18,985 nt of DNA from an uncultured Collinsella sp. Its GTDB lineage: Bacteria; Actinomycetota; Coriobacteriia; Coriobacteriales; Coriobacteriaceae. The stretch spans positions 1 to 18,985 of the forward strand of contig URVK01000007.1 of assembly GCA_900551305.1 (NCBI GenBank), given 5' to 3'. Positions 9,177 through 15,872 of this stretch are shown piece by piece; position 1 is the stretch's first letter; every line of letters begins with the position of its first letter. A model generated the notes under the pieces. The model ran no database searches and had not been told where the DNA came from. It saw nothing but the letters and a program-made list of their open reading frames with translations. The translations under genes were made by a program, and so were the position numbers.

Positions 9177-9184
9177 ATTGTATA
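9177..9184 (-). promoter_or_regulatory. -10-like element upstream of the winged-helix gene
   Basis: The minus strand reads TATACAAT here. No good -35 is found at 16-18 bases. It lies in an A+T-rich patch about 120 bases before the regulator start, between it and the DUF1846 terminator, so it is the most likely promoter position. Confidence 0.3.
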
Positions 9185-9248
9185 CCGCCCAAATTGTTTT
9201 TAGGCAGGTAAACGGCTATTTTTCACCGAAATAGACGCTTTATTGATC

Positions 9249-9280
9249 AAAAAGCCGTACCGGGCGCTAACCCGATACGG
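9249..9280 (-). terminator. intrinsic terminator of the DUF1846 gene
   Basis: The minus-strand RNA would form a 10-bp stem CCGTATCGGG/CCCGGTACGG (one U-G pair) around the loop UUAGCG. It is followed by CTTTTTG, a classic Rho-independent terminator 36 bases after the stop codon. Confidence 0.85.
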
Positions 9281-9315
9281 CCAAAATGCGATGCAATTAC
9301 CGCGGTACTTCAAAC

Positions 9316-10797
9316 TTAGCGATGGAAGAAACCACGACGCTCAAACTTGGGCTCGCAGCACACGTTGATGCCCAGTTTACGCAACACCGTCTCGTCCGTC
9401 GGCGAGATAATCACGCTAAAGAAGGCATCGCAACCGCGCAGCTGCTCCAGGCCCGAAAGGACACGAGCGGCCGTCTCGCTCGTAGCCGAGGTGATCGACA
9501 GCGCCATAAGCGTCTCGTCGGTGTGAAGGCGCGGGTTTTTGCTGCCCAGGAAATGCGTCTTGAGCTTGCTGATGGGCTCGATCGCCTCGTCGCTGATGAC
9601 TTCAAGCTCAAGGTCGACGCCCGAAACATGCTTGAGAGCGTTCATAATGAGCGAACTTGCGGCGCCCAGGCGCGTGGAGGTCTTACCGGTCACCACGGAA
9701 CCGTCCGGCATGACCATGGCGCCCACAGGACCTCCCGTCAGTTGCTCCCTGGTTAAGGCCGCCGAGCGCGCCGGTGAGTAGTTCTTATCGATGCCGGCCT
9801 TCTTCATAATAATCTTGAGACGGTCGACTTGCTCATCGCCCACGCCGGTACGGCGCACATTTTCGACCGCGGTAAAGTAGCGGCGGACGATCTCCATCTT
9901 GGAAGCGTCGCGGCAGGCATCGTCATCGGTAATGGCAAAACCGACCATATTGACGCCCATGTCCGTGGGGCTCTGGTAGGGGCTCTTGCCCAGGATCTTT
10001 TCCATCAGAGCACGGACCACCGGGAAAGCCTCGACGTCACGGTTGTAGTTGACCGTGGTCTTGTTGTAGGCCTCCAAGTGGAAGGAGTCGATGATATTGG
10101 CATCGTCGAGGTCGGCCGTGGCGGCCTCGTAGGCGATGTTGACCGGATGCGTGAGGGGCAAATTCCAGACCGGGAAAGTCTCGAACTTGGCGTAGCCGGC
10201 GGCGGTGCCGTGCTTGTGCTCGTGATAGAGCTGAGACAGGCAGGTGGCGAGCTTACCTGAACCAGGACCCGGCGCGGTGACTACGACGAGCGGACGAGTG
10301 GTCTCGACAAACTCGTTCTTGCCATAGCCGTCGTCGGACACGATCAGGTCGACGTCGTGCGGATAGCCCTCGATGGGATAGTGCAACTTGGCGGGAATGC
10401 CGAGCGCGTTCAGGCGATTGCGGAAGACGTCGGCGGCGGGCTGGCCGGCGTACTGGGTGATGACCACGGCCGCGACAGCAAAACCATTGCCGCGGAACAG
10501 GTCGACCAGGCGCAAGACGTCCTCGTCATAGGTAATGCCCAGGTCGCCACGGGCCTTATTCTTCTCGATGTGGTTCGCGTTGATCGCGATGATGACCTCA
10601 ACGTCATCGGCTATGCTCTTGAGCATGCGAAACTTGCTGTCCGGCTCAAAACCCGGCAGCACGCGACTCGCGTGATAGTCGTCAAACAGCTTGCCGCCAA
10701 ACTCCAAATAGAGCTTGCCGCCAAACTGCGAGATGCGCTCCTTAATATGAGCGGCCTGCAGCTCGATGTACTTCGCATTGTCGAAACCCTGGCGCAT
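9316..10797 (-). CDS. DUF1846 family protein (PF08903), unknown function
   Basis: The 493-residue product matches the conserved DUF1846 family. It has the N-terminal GFDNAKYIELQ...KLYLEFGGKLFDDYHASRVLPGF block, a glycine-rich loop APGPGSGK (175-182) resembling a phosphate-binding loop, a THPVN segment, and a conserved GKTSTRLGAASSLIMNALK region near the C-terminus. The biochemical role of the family is not established as far as I know, though the loop suggests nucleotide or phosphate binding. It is soluble, with no signal or membrane segment. Two starts compete. The ATG at 10821 has AGGA nearby. The ATG at 10797 has GGGAG at 6 bases, matches the family N-terminus and leaves room for a leader after the TATAAT at 10842-10837. 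I prefer 10797. The gene is monocistronic. Confidence 0.92.
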   Translation of the reverse strand: MRQGFDNAKYIELQAAHIKERISQFGGKLYLEFGGKLFDDYHASRVLPGFEPDSKFRMLKSIADDVEVIIAINANHIEKNKARGDLGITYDEDVLRLVDLFRGNGFAVAAVVITQYAGQPAADVFRNRLNALGIPAKLHYPIEGYPHDVDLIVSDDGYGKNEFVETTRPLVVVTAPGPGSGKLATCLSQLYHEHKHGTAAGYAKFETFPVWNLPLTHPVNIAYEAATADLDDANIIDSFHLEAYNKTTVNYNRDVEAFPVVRALMEKILGKSPYQSPTDMGVNMVGFAITDDDACRDASKMEIVRRYFTAVENVRRTGVGDEQVDRLKIIMKKAGIDKNYSPARSAALTREQLTGGPVGAMVMPDGSVVTGKTSTRLGAASSLIMNALKHVSGVDLELEVISDEAIEPISKLKTHFLGSKNPRLHTDETLMALSITSATSETAARVLSGLEQLRGCDAFFSVIISPTDETVLRKLGINVCCEPKFERRGFFHR

Positions 10798-10836
10798 GTG
10801 TGGCTCCCGTCCCGTTTCCATTTAATGTCCTAGGCG

Positions 10837-10842
10837 ATTATA
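10837..10842 (-). promoter_or_regulatory. perfect -10 box for the DUF1846 gene
   Basis: The minus strand reads TATAAT. Transcription would begin near 10830. That would cut into the ribosome site of the upstream ATG (10821) and so favours the ATG at 10797. No convincing -35 hexamer is seen 16-18 bases upstream in the G-rich sequence. Confidence 0.5.
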
Positions 10843-10956
10843 ACGGAGCCCGCCCTCCCCGATACCCAGACCATCAACAGGCACCAACCAAACACGCTCA
10901 CCACAACCACCGGGGACCCGGGATAGCTCGTTTGGAACGGGGAACAAGTCACTCAG

Positions 10957-11096
10957 CACCAACAATGAAAACATCGCAGGCAGAGCTGAAGCCAGCGAAC
11001 GGGCACCAGAGCGAGCAAGCTTCCCCCTGCACCAACAAGGGGAACGTCGCAGGTGGAGCATAAGTCAGCGAAAGCCCGTCAGAGTGAGCAAGGTGA
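10957..11096. repeat. imperfect tandem repeat, two 67-base units with 73-base period
   Basis: Unit 1 (10957-11023) and unit 2 (11030-11096) both begin CACCAACAA and share TCGCAGG, CAGCGAA, CAGAG and GAGCAAG at the same offsets. By hand alignment 49 of 67 positions are identical without gaps. No gene is supported across them. They lie between the DUF1846 promoter and the arc operon terminators. Origin and function are unknown. Confidence 0.6.
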
Positions 11097-11108
11097 CGTG
11101 AAAGAGGA

Positions 11109-11133
11109 GGGCATAGGCCTTTTGGCCATGCCC
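11109..11133. repeat. hairpin next to the tandem repeat
   Basis: GGGCAT-A-GGCC pairs with GGCC-ATGCCC around the loop TTTT, with one bulged A. It has no U-tract on either strand, so it is not a standard terminator. Confidence 0.45.
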
Positions 11134-11182
11134 GACGATTGAACGTCAGATTGCCGCTCTGGCGGGTTTGCAGCGTCGACCG

Positions 11183-11210
11183 GTTCCGCGGTTTGGTAAA
11201 ACCGCGGAAC
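11183..11210. repeat. 12-bp perfect hairpin downstream of the arc terminator
   Basis: GTTCCGCGGTTT (11183-11194) and its exact reverse complement (11199-11210) enclose the four-base loop GGTA. On the minus strand it directly follows the U-tract of the main terminator. It could be a fail-safe structure, though no second U-tract follows. Confidence 0.5.
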
Positions 11211-11249
11211 AAAAAAGCGCCCCCTCCCGCGCACGGAACGGGAGGGGGC
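11211..11249 (-). terminator. intrinsic terminator of the arc operon
   Basis: GCCCCCTCCCG (11219-11229) pairs perfectly with 11239-11249 around a 9-base loop. On the minus strand the stem is followed by GCGC and then TTTTTT (11216-11211). It lies about 100 bases after the antiporter stop codon. Confidence 0.85.
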
Positions 11250-11351
11250 TAAAGGTAGGAGTCTACCGGTGGGTTGACCCCACCGGACAGACGATGACCA
11301 GGTGATCCTTTACAGGATCGTCAAGGTTTCCGTGGGGTACCCGTTGGGTAC

Positions 11352-12831
11352 TTAGATCAACACGCAGGCGACGGTCAGGATGACGGCGCAGACGACGGAG
11401 AGCGCGACGATGAGCTTAAGGGCAAACTTGAGCCAGGTCGTCCACTCGATCTTGGCCAGGGCGAGACCGCCCATGATGGCGCCGGAGGTCGGGGTGAACA
11501 GGTTCACGACACCGATAGCAGCGGAGAAGATCATGACCATGACCTCGGGCGAGAAGCCGAGCTTAACAGCCAGCGGTCCCATGATGGGCATGGAGACGGT
11601 AGCCATACCGGAGGTCGAGGGGATCAGGAAGGACAGGCCGAAGTAGACCAGGAAGCTCATGGGAGCGAAGATCACGCCGGACAGGCCAGCCAGGGCATTG
11701 GCGGCAGCGTCGAGGACGAAGACGTCGAGGCCGGTGTTAGCCATGAGGACGGAGATACCACGAGCGAGGGCGATGACGAGAACAACGGACATCATGTCGG
11801 CAGCGCCGGTGATGAAGGTGTTAACGATCTGCTTCTCGGACAGGCCACCGATGATACCGATCAGGACGGCCATGAGGAAGAACCAGGTGGAAGCCTCGTC
11901 GAAGTACCACTGGCCAATGGGCAGGCCGGTGATCAGGGCAGACCAGCCCTGGACGACGGCGTTACCGTCGGCGTCGTAGACAGCGCCAGCGTCGAAGAAG
12001 TTGGCGACGCCCTCGTTGAGGTCGGCCAGCGGGATGAAGCCGACGATCATGACGACGAAGGTGAAGGCGAAGGCGATCAGAACACCCTTCTGACGACCAG
12101 TGAGCTTGACCTCCTTGTGGACCTCGGAAGCAGCCTTGCCGTGAGCCTCTTCAGCGTCCTTAAGCTCCTGCATCGACAGGATGGTGGAACCCTTGTCAGC
12201 CTTGACCTTCTTGGCATAGTTCATCACGAAGACGATGGACATAGCGGTAGTGACAATCCACAGGACGGCACCGAGGCCGATGATGATGGACTGGTTGACC
12301 TCAATGCCAACGCCGGTCAGAGCGTCGACGGCAGCGCCGACGGCGAACGGGTTAACCGGGGGGCCCGGGCCGGCCGCAGCCAGCACCGAGCAGGACGGTA
12401 GCGGCGCCGACCATGGGGTCGAAGCCAGCGGCCATCATGGTAGCGGCGAGCAGGGCGTAGAAGGGAACGGTCTCCTCGCACATACCATAGGTAGTACCAC
12501 CGAGGGAGAAGATGAGCATAAGGACAGGAATGAGCATGATCTCGTTGCCCTTAAGCTTCTGCACCAGAACGGCGATGCCGTTGTCCAGGGCGCCGGTCTC
12601 GGTCATCATACCGAGGAAGCCGCCCAGGATCATAACGAAGAGGCAGACGGGCAGAGCGTCAGCGAAGCCCAGGATCGGGGCGGTGCAGAAATCGCTCAGG
12701 CGGGCTGCGGTAACCGCGCCGCCGGACGTGCCGGAGACGATAACGGTAATCACTGCAACAATTGCCAGCAGAGCTAGAAGAATGGTGAACGATGAAGGCA
12801 TACCGCGCTTTTTCTTAGCGGTCTCAGTCAT
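11352..12831 (-). pseudogene. YfcC-family basic amino acid antiporter (arginine/ornithine, ArcD-like), frameshifted
   Basis: This is an integral membrane transporter of the YfcC/DcuC superfamily. Placed after arcA and arcB, it would exchange arginine for ornithine. The reading frame is broken. The N-terminal half (12831 to about 12360; membrane helices, GGTTYGMCEETVPFYALL) ends in a shifted frame at a TAA near 12352. The C-terminal half (open from 12386, ending 11352) resumes with VNPFAVGAAVD and the remaining helices. Joined, they give about 492 residues, the normal size. The break lies in a 22-base run of only G and C (12356-12377) where the family usually has GST-x-NPF. One extra base restores the frame if removed. 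The start at 12831 is chosen because AAGGGGGG lies 9 bases upstream. A sequencing or assembly error is as likely as a real mutation. Confidence 0.85.
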
Positions 12832-12931
12832 GGTTCTCATCCCCCCTTCATAAATCATTTAACTTTCTCGCGCGAAGCGGATCTTCCGTGCCGTGCCCAC
12901 CGCCCGACGCGAGATATTTACCAGACAAAGC

Positions 12932-12963
12932 CGCTCGGGGTGTGCAGCAATACACCCCGAGCG
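12932..12963 (-). repeat. 12-bp perfect stem-loop between arcB and the antiporter
   Basis: CGCTCGGGGTGT (12932-12943) and its exact reverse complement (12952-12963) enclose an 8-base loop, 15 bases after the arcB stop codon. On the minus strand only GCTTTGT follows, so it is a weak terminator at best. It may protect the arcAB part of the transcript or lower antiporter expression. Confidence 0.6.
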
Positions 12964-12978
12964 AGATGCTAGATGCTC

Positions 12979-13974
12979 TTACTTGAGCGTGGCGTACATG
13001 ACAGCCTTGATGGTGTGCATGCGGTTCTCGGCCTCGTCGAAGACCTTGGAAGCGGGGCTCTCGAAGACCTCGTCGGTGACCTCCTGCTCGGTGATGCCGA
13101 ACTGCTCGCACTTCTCGGCGCCAATCGTGGTGTTGGTGTCGTGGAAGCTGGGCAGGCAGTGCAGGAAGATGGCACCCGGGTTGGCCATAGCCATGACCTC
13201 GGAGGTAACGCGATACGGGGTGAGCTGAGCGATACGCTCGGCCCAGACCTCGTCGGGCTCGCCCATGGAGACCCACACGTCGGTGTAGATAACGTCGGCA
13301 CCGGTGACGCCGTCCTTAACGTCAGTGGTCAGCTTGATGGTGCAGCCGTTAGCCTCGGCGATGGGCTTGCAGGCCTCGATGACGTCGTCAGCGGGCATGC
13401 ACTCCTCGGGGCCGCAGGCCACGAAGTTCATGCCGAGCTTGGAGCAGACAACCATGAGGGAGCGAGCGACATTGTTCTTGCAGTCACCCATGAAGACGAG
13501 GGTCTTGCCCTTGATGTCGTAGTTGAAGTTCTCCTGGACGGTCAGGATGTCGGCGAGCATCTGGGTGGGGTGCCACTCGGTGGTCAGGCCGTTCCACACG
13601 GGCACGCCGGACTTAGCAGCGAGCTCCTCGACGTCGTCCTGGGCAAAGCCGCGGAACTCGATGCCGTCATACATGCGGCCGAGAACGCGGGCGGTGTCCT
13701 CGATGGACTCCTTCTTGCCCATCTGCGACGAACCGGGATCGAGGTAGGTGACGCCCATGCCCAGATCCATGCCGCCGACCTCGAAGGCGCAGCGGGTACG
13801 AGTGGAGGTCTTCTGGAAGAGCAGGACGATGTTCTTGCCCTCGAGATAGCGGTGTGGAACGCCAGCGCGCTTCATGTCCTTGAAGTTCTTGGAGAGCTTG
13901 AGCAGGTACTCGATCTCTTCGGTGGTGAGGTCGAGAAGCTTGAGGAAGCTACGGCCGGAGAGGTTAACACCCAT
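12979..13974 (-). CDS. arcB: ornithine carbamoyltransferase (catabolic, ArcB type)
   Basis: In the deiminase pathway this enzyme splits citrulline with phosphate into ornithine and carbamoyl phosphate; the same fold also works in arginine synthesis as ArgF. The 331-residue product has the carbamoyl phosphate loop STRTR (57-61), HPTQ (135-138), the ornithine-side motif D232-x3-SMG (236-238) and HCLP (272-275). These identify ornithine rather than aspartate as substrate. An ATG at 13974 with AGGA at 8 bases is the true start. The frame extends 30 codons upstream to 14064, but that part lies in the hairpin region after arcA and is not protein-like. The catabolic role is inferred from the arcA and antiporter neighbours. 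Codons include GGT, CGT and GTT as well as G/C-ending ones, unlike arcA. Confidence 0.96.
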   Translation of the reverse strand: MGVNLSGRSFLKLLDLTTEEIEYLLKLSKNFKDMKRAGVPHRYLEGKNIVLLFQKTSTRTRCAFEVGGMDLGMGVTYLDPGSSQMGKKESIEDTARVLGRMYDGIEFRGFAQDDVEELAAKSGVPVWNGLTTEWHPTQMLADILTVQENFNYDIKGKTLVFMGDCKNNVARSLMVVCSKLGMNFVACGPEECMPADDVIEACKPIAEANGCTIKLTTDVKDGVTGADVIYTDVWVSMGEPDEVWAERIAQLTPYRVTSEVMAMANPGAIFLHCLPSFHDTNTTIGAEKCEQFGITEQEVTDEVFESPASKVFDEAENRMHTIKAVMYATLK

Positions 13975-14019
13975 GGTTCGTTTCCTTTCGAAAAAATGAA
14001 TTACGTAAGTATTAGTGTT

Positions 14020-14067
14020 GCCCGTTTGACGGGCGAAACCGGTGCGGCTGTAGGGGGACCGCACCGG
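14020..14067 (-). repeat. two stem-loops in the arcA-arcB gap
   Basis: CCGGTGCGG (14039-14047) pairs with 14059-14067. A second stem GCCCGT/ACGGGC (14020-14034) has a 3-base loop. In the transcript they follow the arcA stop by 12 bases. TTTCG after the first stem is too short a U-tract for full termination. Processing or partial attenuation is plausible. Confidence 0.5.
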
Positions 14068-14079
14068 AAACGGAAAGAC

Positions 14080-15321
14080 TTAGAGGTCCTCGCGCCAGAA
14101 GGGCATGCTCATGCAGCGCGGGCCGCCGCGGCCGCGGGAGAGCTCGGCGGAGGGCACGACGAGAAGGTCCAGGCCCTCCTTGTACAGCACGTCGTTGGTG
14201 ACGGTGTTGCGGGCGTAGACGCAGATCTTGCCGGGCTCGACGCACAGGGTGTTGGAGCCGTCGTTCCACTGCTCGCGGGAGGCCGCGATCGGGTCGCCGC
14301 CGCCGCAGGGGATCAGCTTGACCTGGTCGACGCCGGTGGCGTCCTCCAGGACGTGCTCGAGGGTGTCCTCGATCAGGCGGATGTTCACGTCGCCCGGGTT
14401 CTTGCCGGCGGTCAGCTCGTAGACGCGCAGGGTGCCCATGATGGCGGGGTGGATCGTGAACTTATCGACGTCGATCTGGGTGAAGACCGTGTCGAGGTGC
14501 ATGAAGGCGCGCGAGACCGGGATGTCGAAGGCCAGGATGCGCTCGACCTTGGAGTCGGAGTTCCAGAAGATGTTCTGGGCCATGACGTCGATGGCGGCGG
14601 CCTGGGTGCGCTGGGAGATGCCGACGGCGAGGGTCTTCTCGTTGATGTTCAGCACGTCGCCGCCCTCGGTGTGGAACTGGCAGTCGCGGCGGAAGTACAG
14701 GGAGACGTCCTTGTAGTCGGGGTGGTACTTGAAGACGTACTTGCCGTACAGGGTCTCGCGGTTGCGGGTGACCGAGTACATGCGGTTGAGGTTGACGCCC
14801 TCGCCGACGACCGCGAACGGGTCGCGGGTGAAGTAGAGGTTGGGCATCGGGTCGATGATCAGGTCGGACTCGGACTCGGAGTTGACCAGGGAGTCGAGGG
14901 TCGTGGACGCCGTGAGGGGCAGGTCGATCTCGGCCTTGGTCATGCCGGCCATGGTCTTCTTGACGAACTCGAGGTTGTCCTCGATGGAGTCCAGCTTCTC
15001 GCGGACGATCTGCGGCATGTGCTGGCCGCGGATGCCGGCCTCGGCGATGTACTGGTCGGTGAACTCGGCGCGGGCGCCGGGGACCTGGTCGAACACCTCG
15101 GCGACGAGGTTCTCGAGGTAGAGGACCTCCACGCCCTGGTCCCTCAGGATCTGGGCGAAGGTGTCGTGCTCCTGCTGTGCGACCTCCAGGAACGGGACGT
15201 CGTCGAACAGGAGTCGCTCGAGCTCGTCGGGCGGCAGGTTGAGGAGCTCGTCGCCGGGACGGTGCAGGCAGACCTTCCTGAGCTTGCCGATCTCGGAAGG
15301 CACGTGCAGACCTTTCGTCAT
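14080..15321 (-). CDS. arcA: arginine deiminase
   Basis: Arginine deiminase hydrolyses arginine to citrulline and ammonia, the first step of the pathway that yields ATP and raises pH in anaerobes. The 413-residue product is complete. It shows PNLYFTRDP (160-168), the HTEGGD segment (217-222), HLDTVFTQID (275-284) and the nucleophile C403 in RGGPRCMSMPF at the C-terminus. The ATG at 15321 follows AAAGGTAGGAGGCC. The AGGAGG is only 2 bases from the ATG, so AAAGG at 9 bases may be the working site. Third codon positions are almost all G or C, with only a few exceptions near the ends, in contrast to arcB and the antiporter. It is first in the operon. Confidence 0.98.
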   Translation of the reverse strand: MTKGLHVPSEIGKLRKVCLHRPGDELLNLPPDELERLLFDDVPFLEVAQQEHDTFAQILRDQGVEVLYLENLVAEVFDQVPGARAEFTDQYIAEAGIRGQHMPQIVREKLDSIEDNLEFVKKTMAGMTKAEIDLPLTASTTLDSLVNSESESDLIIDPMPNLYFTRDPFAVVGEGVNLNRMYSVTRNRETLYGKYVFKYHPDYKDVSLYFRRDCQFHTEGGDVLNINEKTLAVGISQRTQAAAIDVMAQNIFWNSDSKVERILAFDIPVSRAFMHLDTVFTQIDVDKFTIHPAIMGTLRVYELTAGKNPGDVNIRLIEDTLEHVLEDATGVDQVKLIPCGGGDPIAASREQWNDGSNTLCVEPGKICVYARNTVTNDVLYKEGLDLLVVPSAELSRGRGGPRCMSMPFWREDL

Positions 15322-15341
15322 GGCCTCCTACCTTTCTTTCG

Positions 15342-15433
15342 GGCCCCTGTCAGGGCCGATTCGTTAGCGCCCCTCCGTGTGAGGCGTTATTGCTGACGAC
15401 ATATTTATATCCAAAATCAGTCCATACTTCCAC
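15342..15433 (-). promoter_or_regulatory. arcA promoter candidate and structured leader
   Basis: On the minus strand TGGAAG (15432-15427) and TATAAA (15409-15404) are 17 bases apart. The -35 is weak and the -10 good. Transcription would start near 15397, giving a leader of about 75 bases. The leader contains two small hairpins: CGCC/GGCG around 15367-15385 and GGCCC/GGGCC at 15342-15357, the latter just upstream of the ribosome site. No recognisable riboswitch is present. Confidence 0.4.
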
Positions 15434-15815
15434 CTCGCCCCCGAACGGTCAGCAAAGTGCGATGAACGGTATATCGCATATGATTCCCCCATGATGCACT
15501 TCAGTTTTCTAAAGCAGGTTTTTAAAGGTAAACGTTCTTTTTTCTAAGGAATTAAGCCAGATTGCACAAATATTTTCATGTTTAGGAATTGCATAGCTAA
15601 AACGGTTTTCTGCATATATATGTCGTTTGTCCGCGATTCGATTTGGATTCGATTATATTCAGCTCGCAATCATTCTTATTCATACATCCTCACCAGTTGA
15701 GTATGGATATAGATTGTTTTCAAAACGAGTCGTACAGTTAGTTGCATGCTTGACAGCGTAAGAAGTAGGTAAAGATACCGTTCGCACAATACGTCCGTGC
15801 CACAAGTCGACTAAA

Positions 15816-15843
15816 TTGAGACAATAGTGAATAGTGTTAGGCT
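15816..15843 (+). promoter_or_regulatory. promoter candidate for ppk1
   Basis: TTGAGA (15816-15821) is followed after 16 bases by TAGGCT (15838-15843), which is preceded by TG at 15835-15836 as in extended -10 promoters. Transcription would start near 15850, leaving a leader of only about 20 bases. The TTGACA at 15750 is a better -35 but has no good -10 at the right distance. Confidence 0.4.
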
Positions 15844-15872
15844 ACCGTCCCCCGCGGGGACTGAACGGACAG

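Larger units (their letters stand above)
10798..11351. other. gene-free stretch between DUF1846 and the arc operon
   Basis: The roughly 550 bases contain the DUF1846 promoter and leader, the tandem 73-base repeat, several hairpins and the arc operon terminator. Three further small stem-loops lie between the terminator and the antiporter stop: 11266-11286 (CCGGTGGG), 11304-11319 (GATCCT) and 11337-11351 (GTACCC). Frames open on the minus strand (10949-11212) translate the repeat and have no supporting features. Confidence 0.65.
15322..15872. other. A+T-rich divergent region between arcA and ppk1
   Basis: These 551 bases are clearly richer in A+T than the rest of the window and hold no supported gene. 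They contain the arcA promoter and leader, a palindrome CATATATATG (15613-15622), the nine-base direct repeat GATTCGATT at 15635 and 15646 (11-bp period), a near-perfect inverted repeat TATTCATAC/GTATGGATA (15677-15709), the dyad GTTTTCAAAAC (15715-15725), an isolated perfect TTGACA (15750-15755) and the ppk1 promoter candidate. Several of these look like operator sites. Which regulators bind them cannot be told. Confidence 0.6.

Noticed and set aside
10957..11096. CRISPR-like array
   Set aside because: Only two diverged units with no separate constant repeats and variable spacers, and no cas genes.
10949..11212. Small minus-strand frame of 87 codons (MFRGFTKPRNR...)
   Set aside because: It spans the tandem repeat and several hairpins, has no ribosome site and lies past the arc terminator.
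13975..14064. Thirty-codon extension of ornithine carbamoyltransferase
   Set aside because: It covers the intergenic hairpins; the ATG at 13974 has a good ribosome site and gives the normal enzyme length.
12973..15396. Open frame of about 800 codons on the plus strand opposite arcB and arcA
   Set aside because: It arises from the G/C-ending codons of the real genes; the translation is Val/Leu/Gly/Asp/His-rich with no domain, and arcA and arcB have full catalytic motifs on the other strand.
15322..15400. Riboswitch or T-box in the arcA leader
   Set aside because: Two small hairpins but no conserved T-box, specifier or known aptamer core was found by eye.
15578..15700. Forty-codon frame MFRNCIAKTVF... 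on the plus strand
   Set aside because: No ribosome site within range, atypical codons, and it crosses operator-like repeats.
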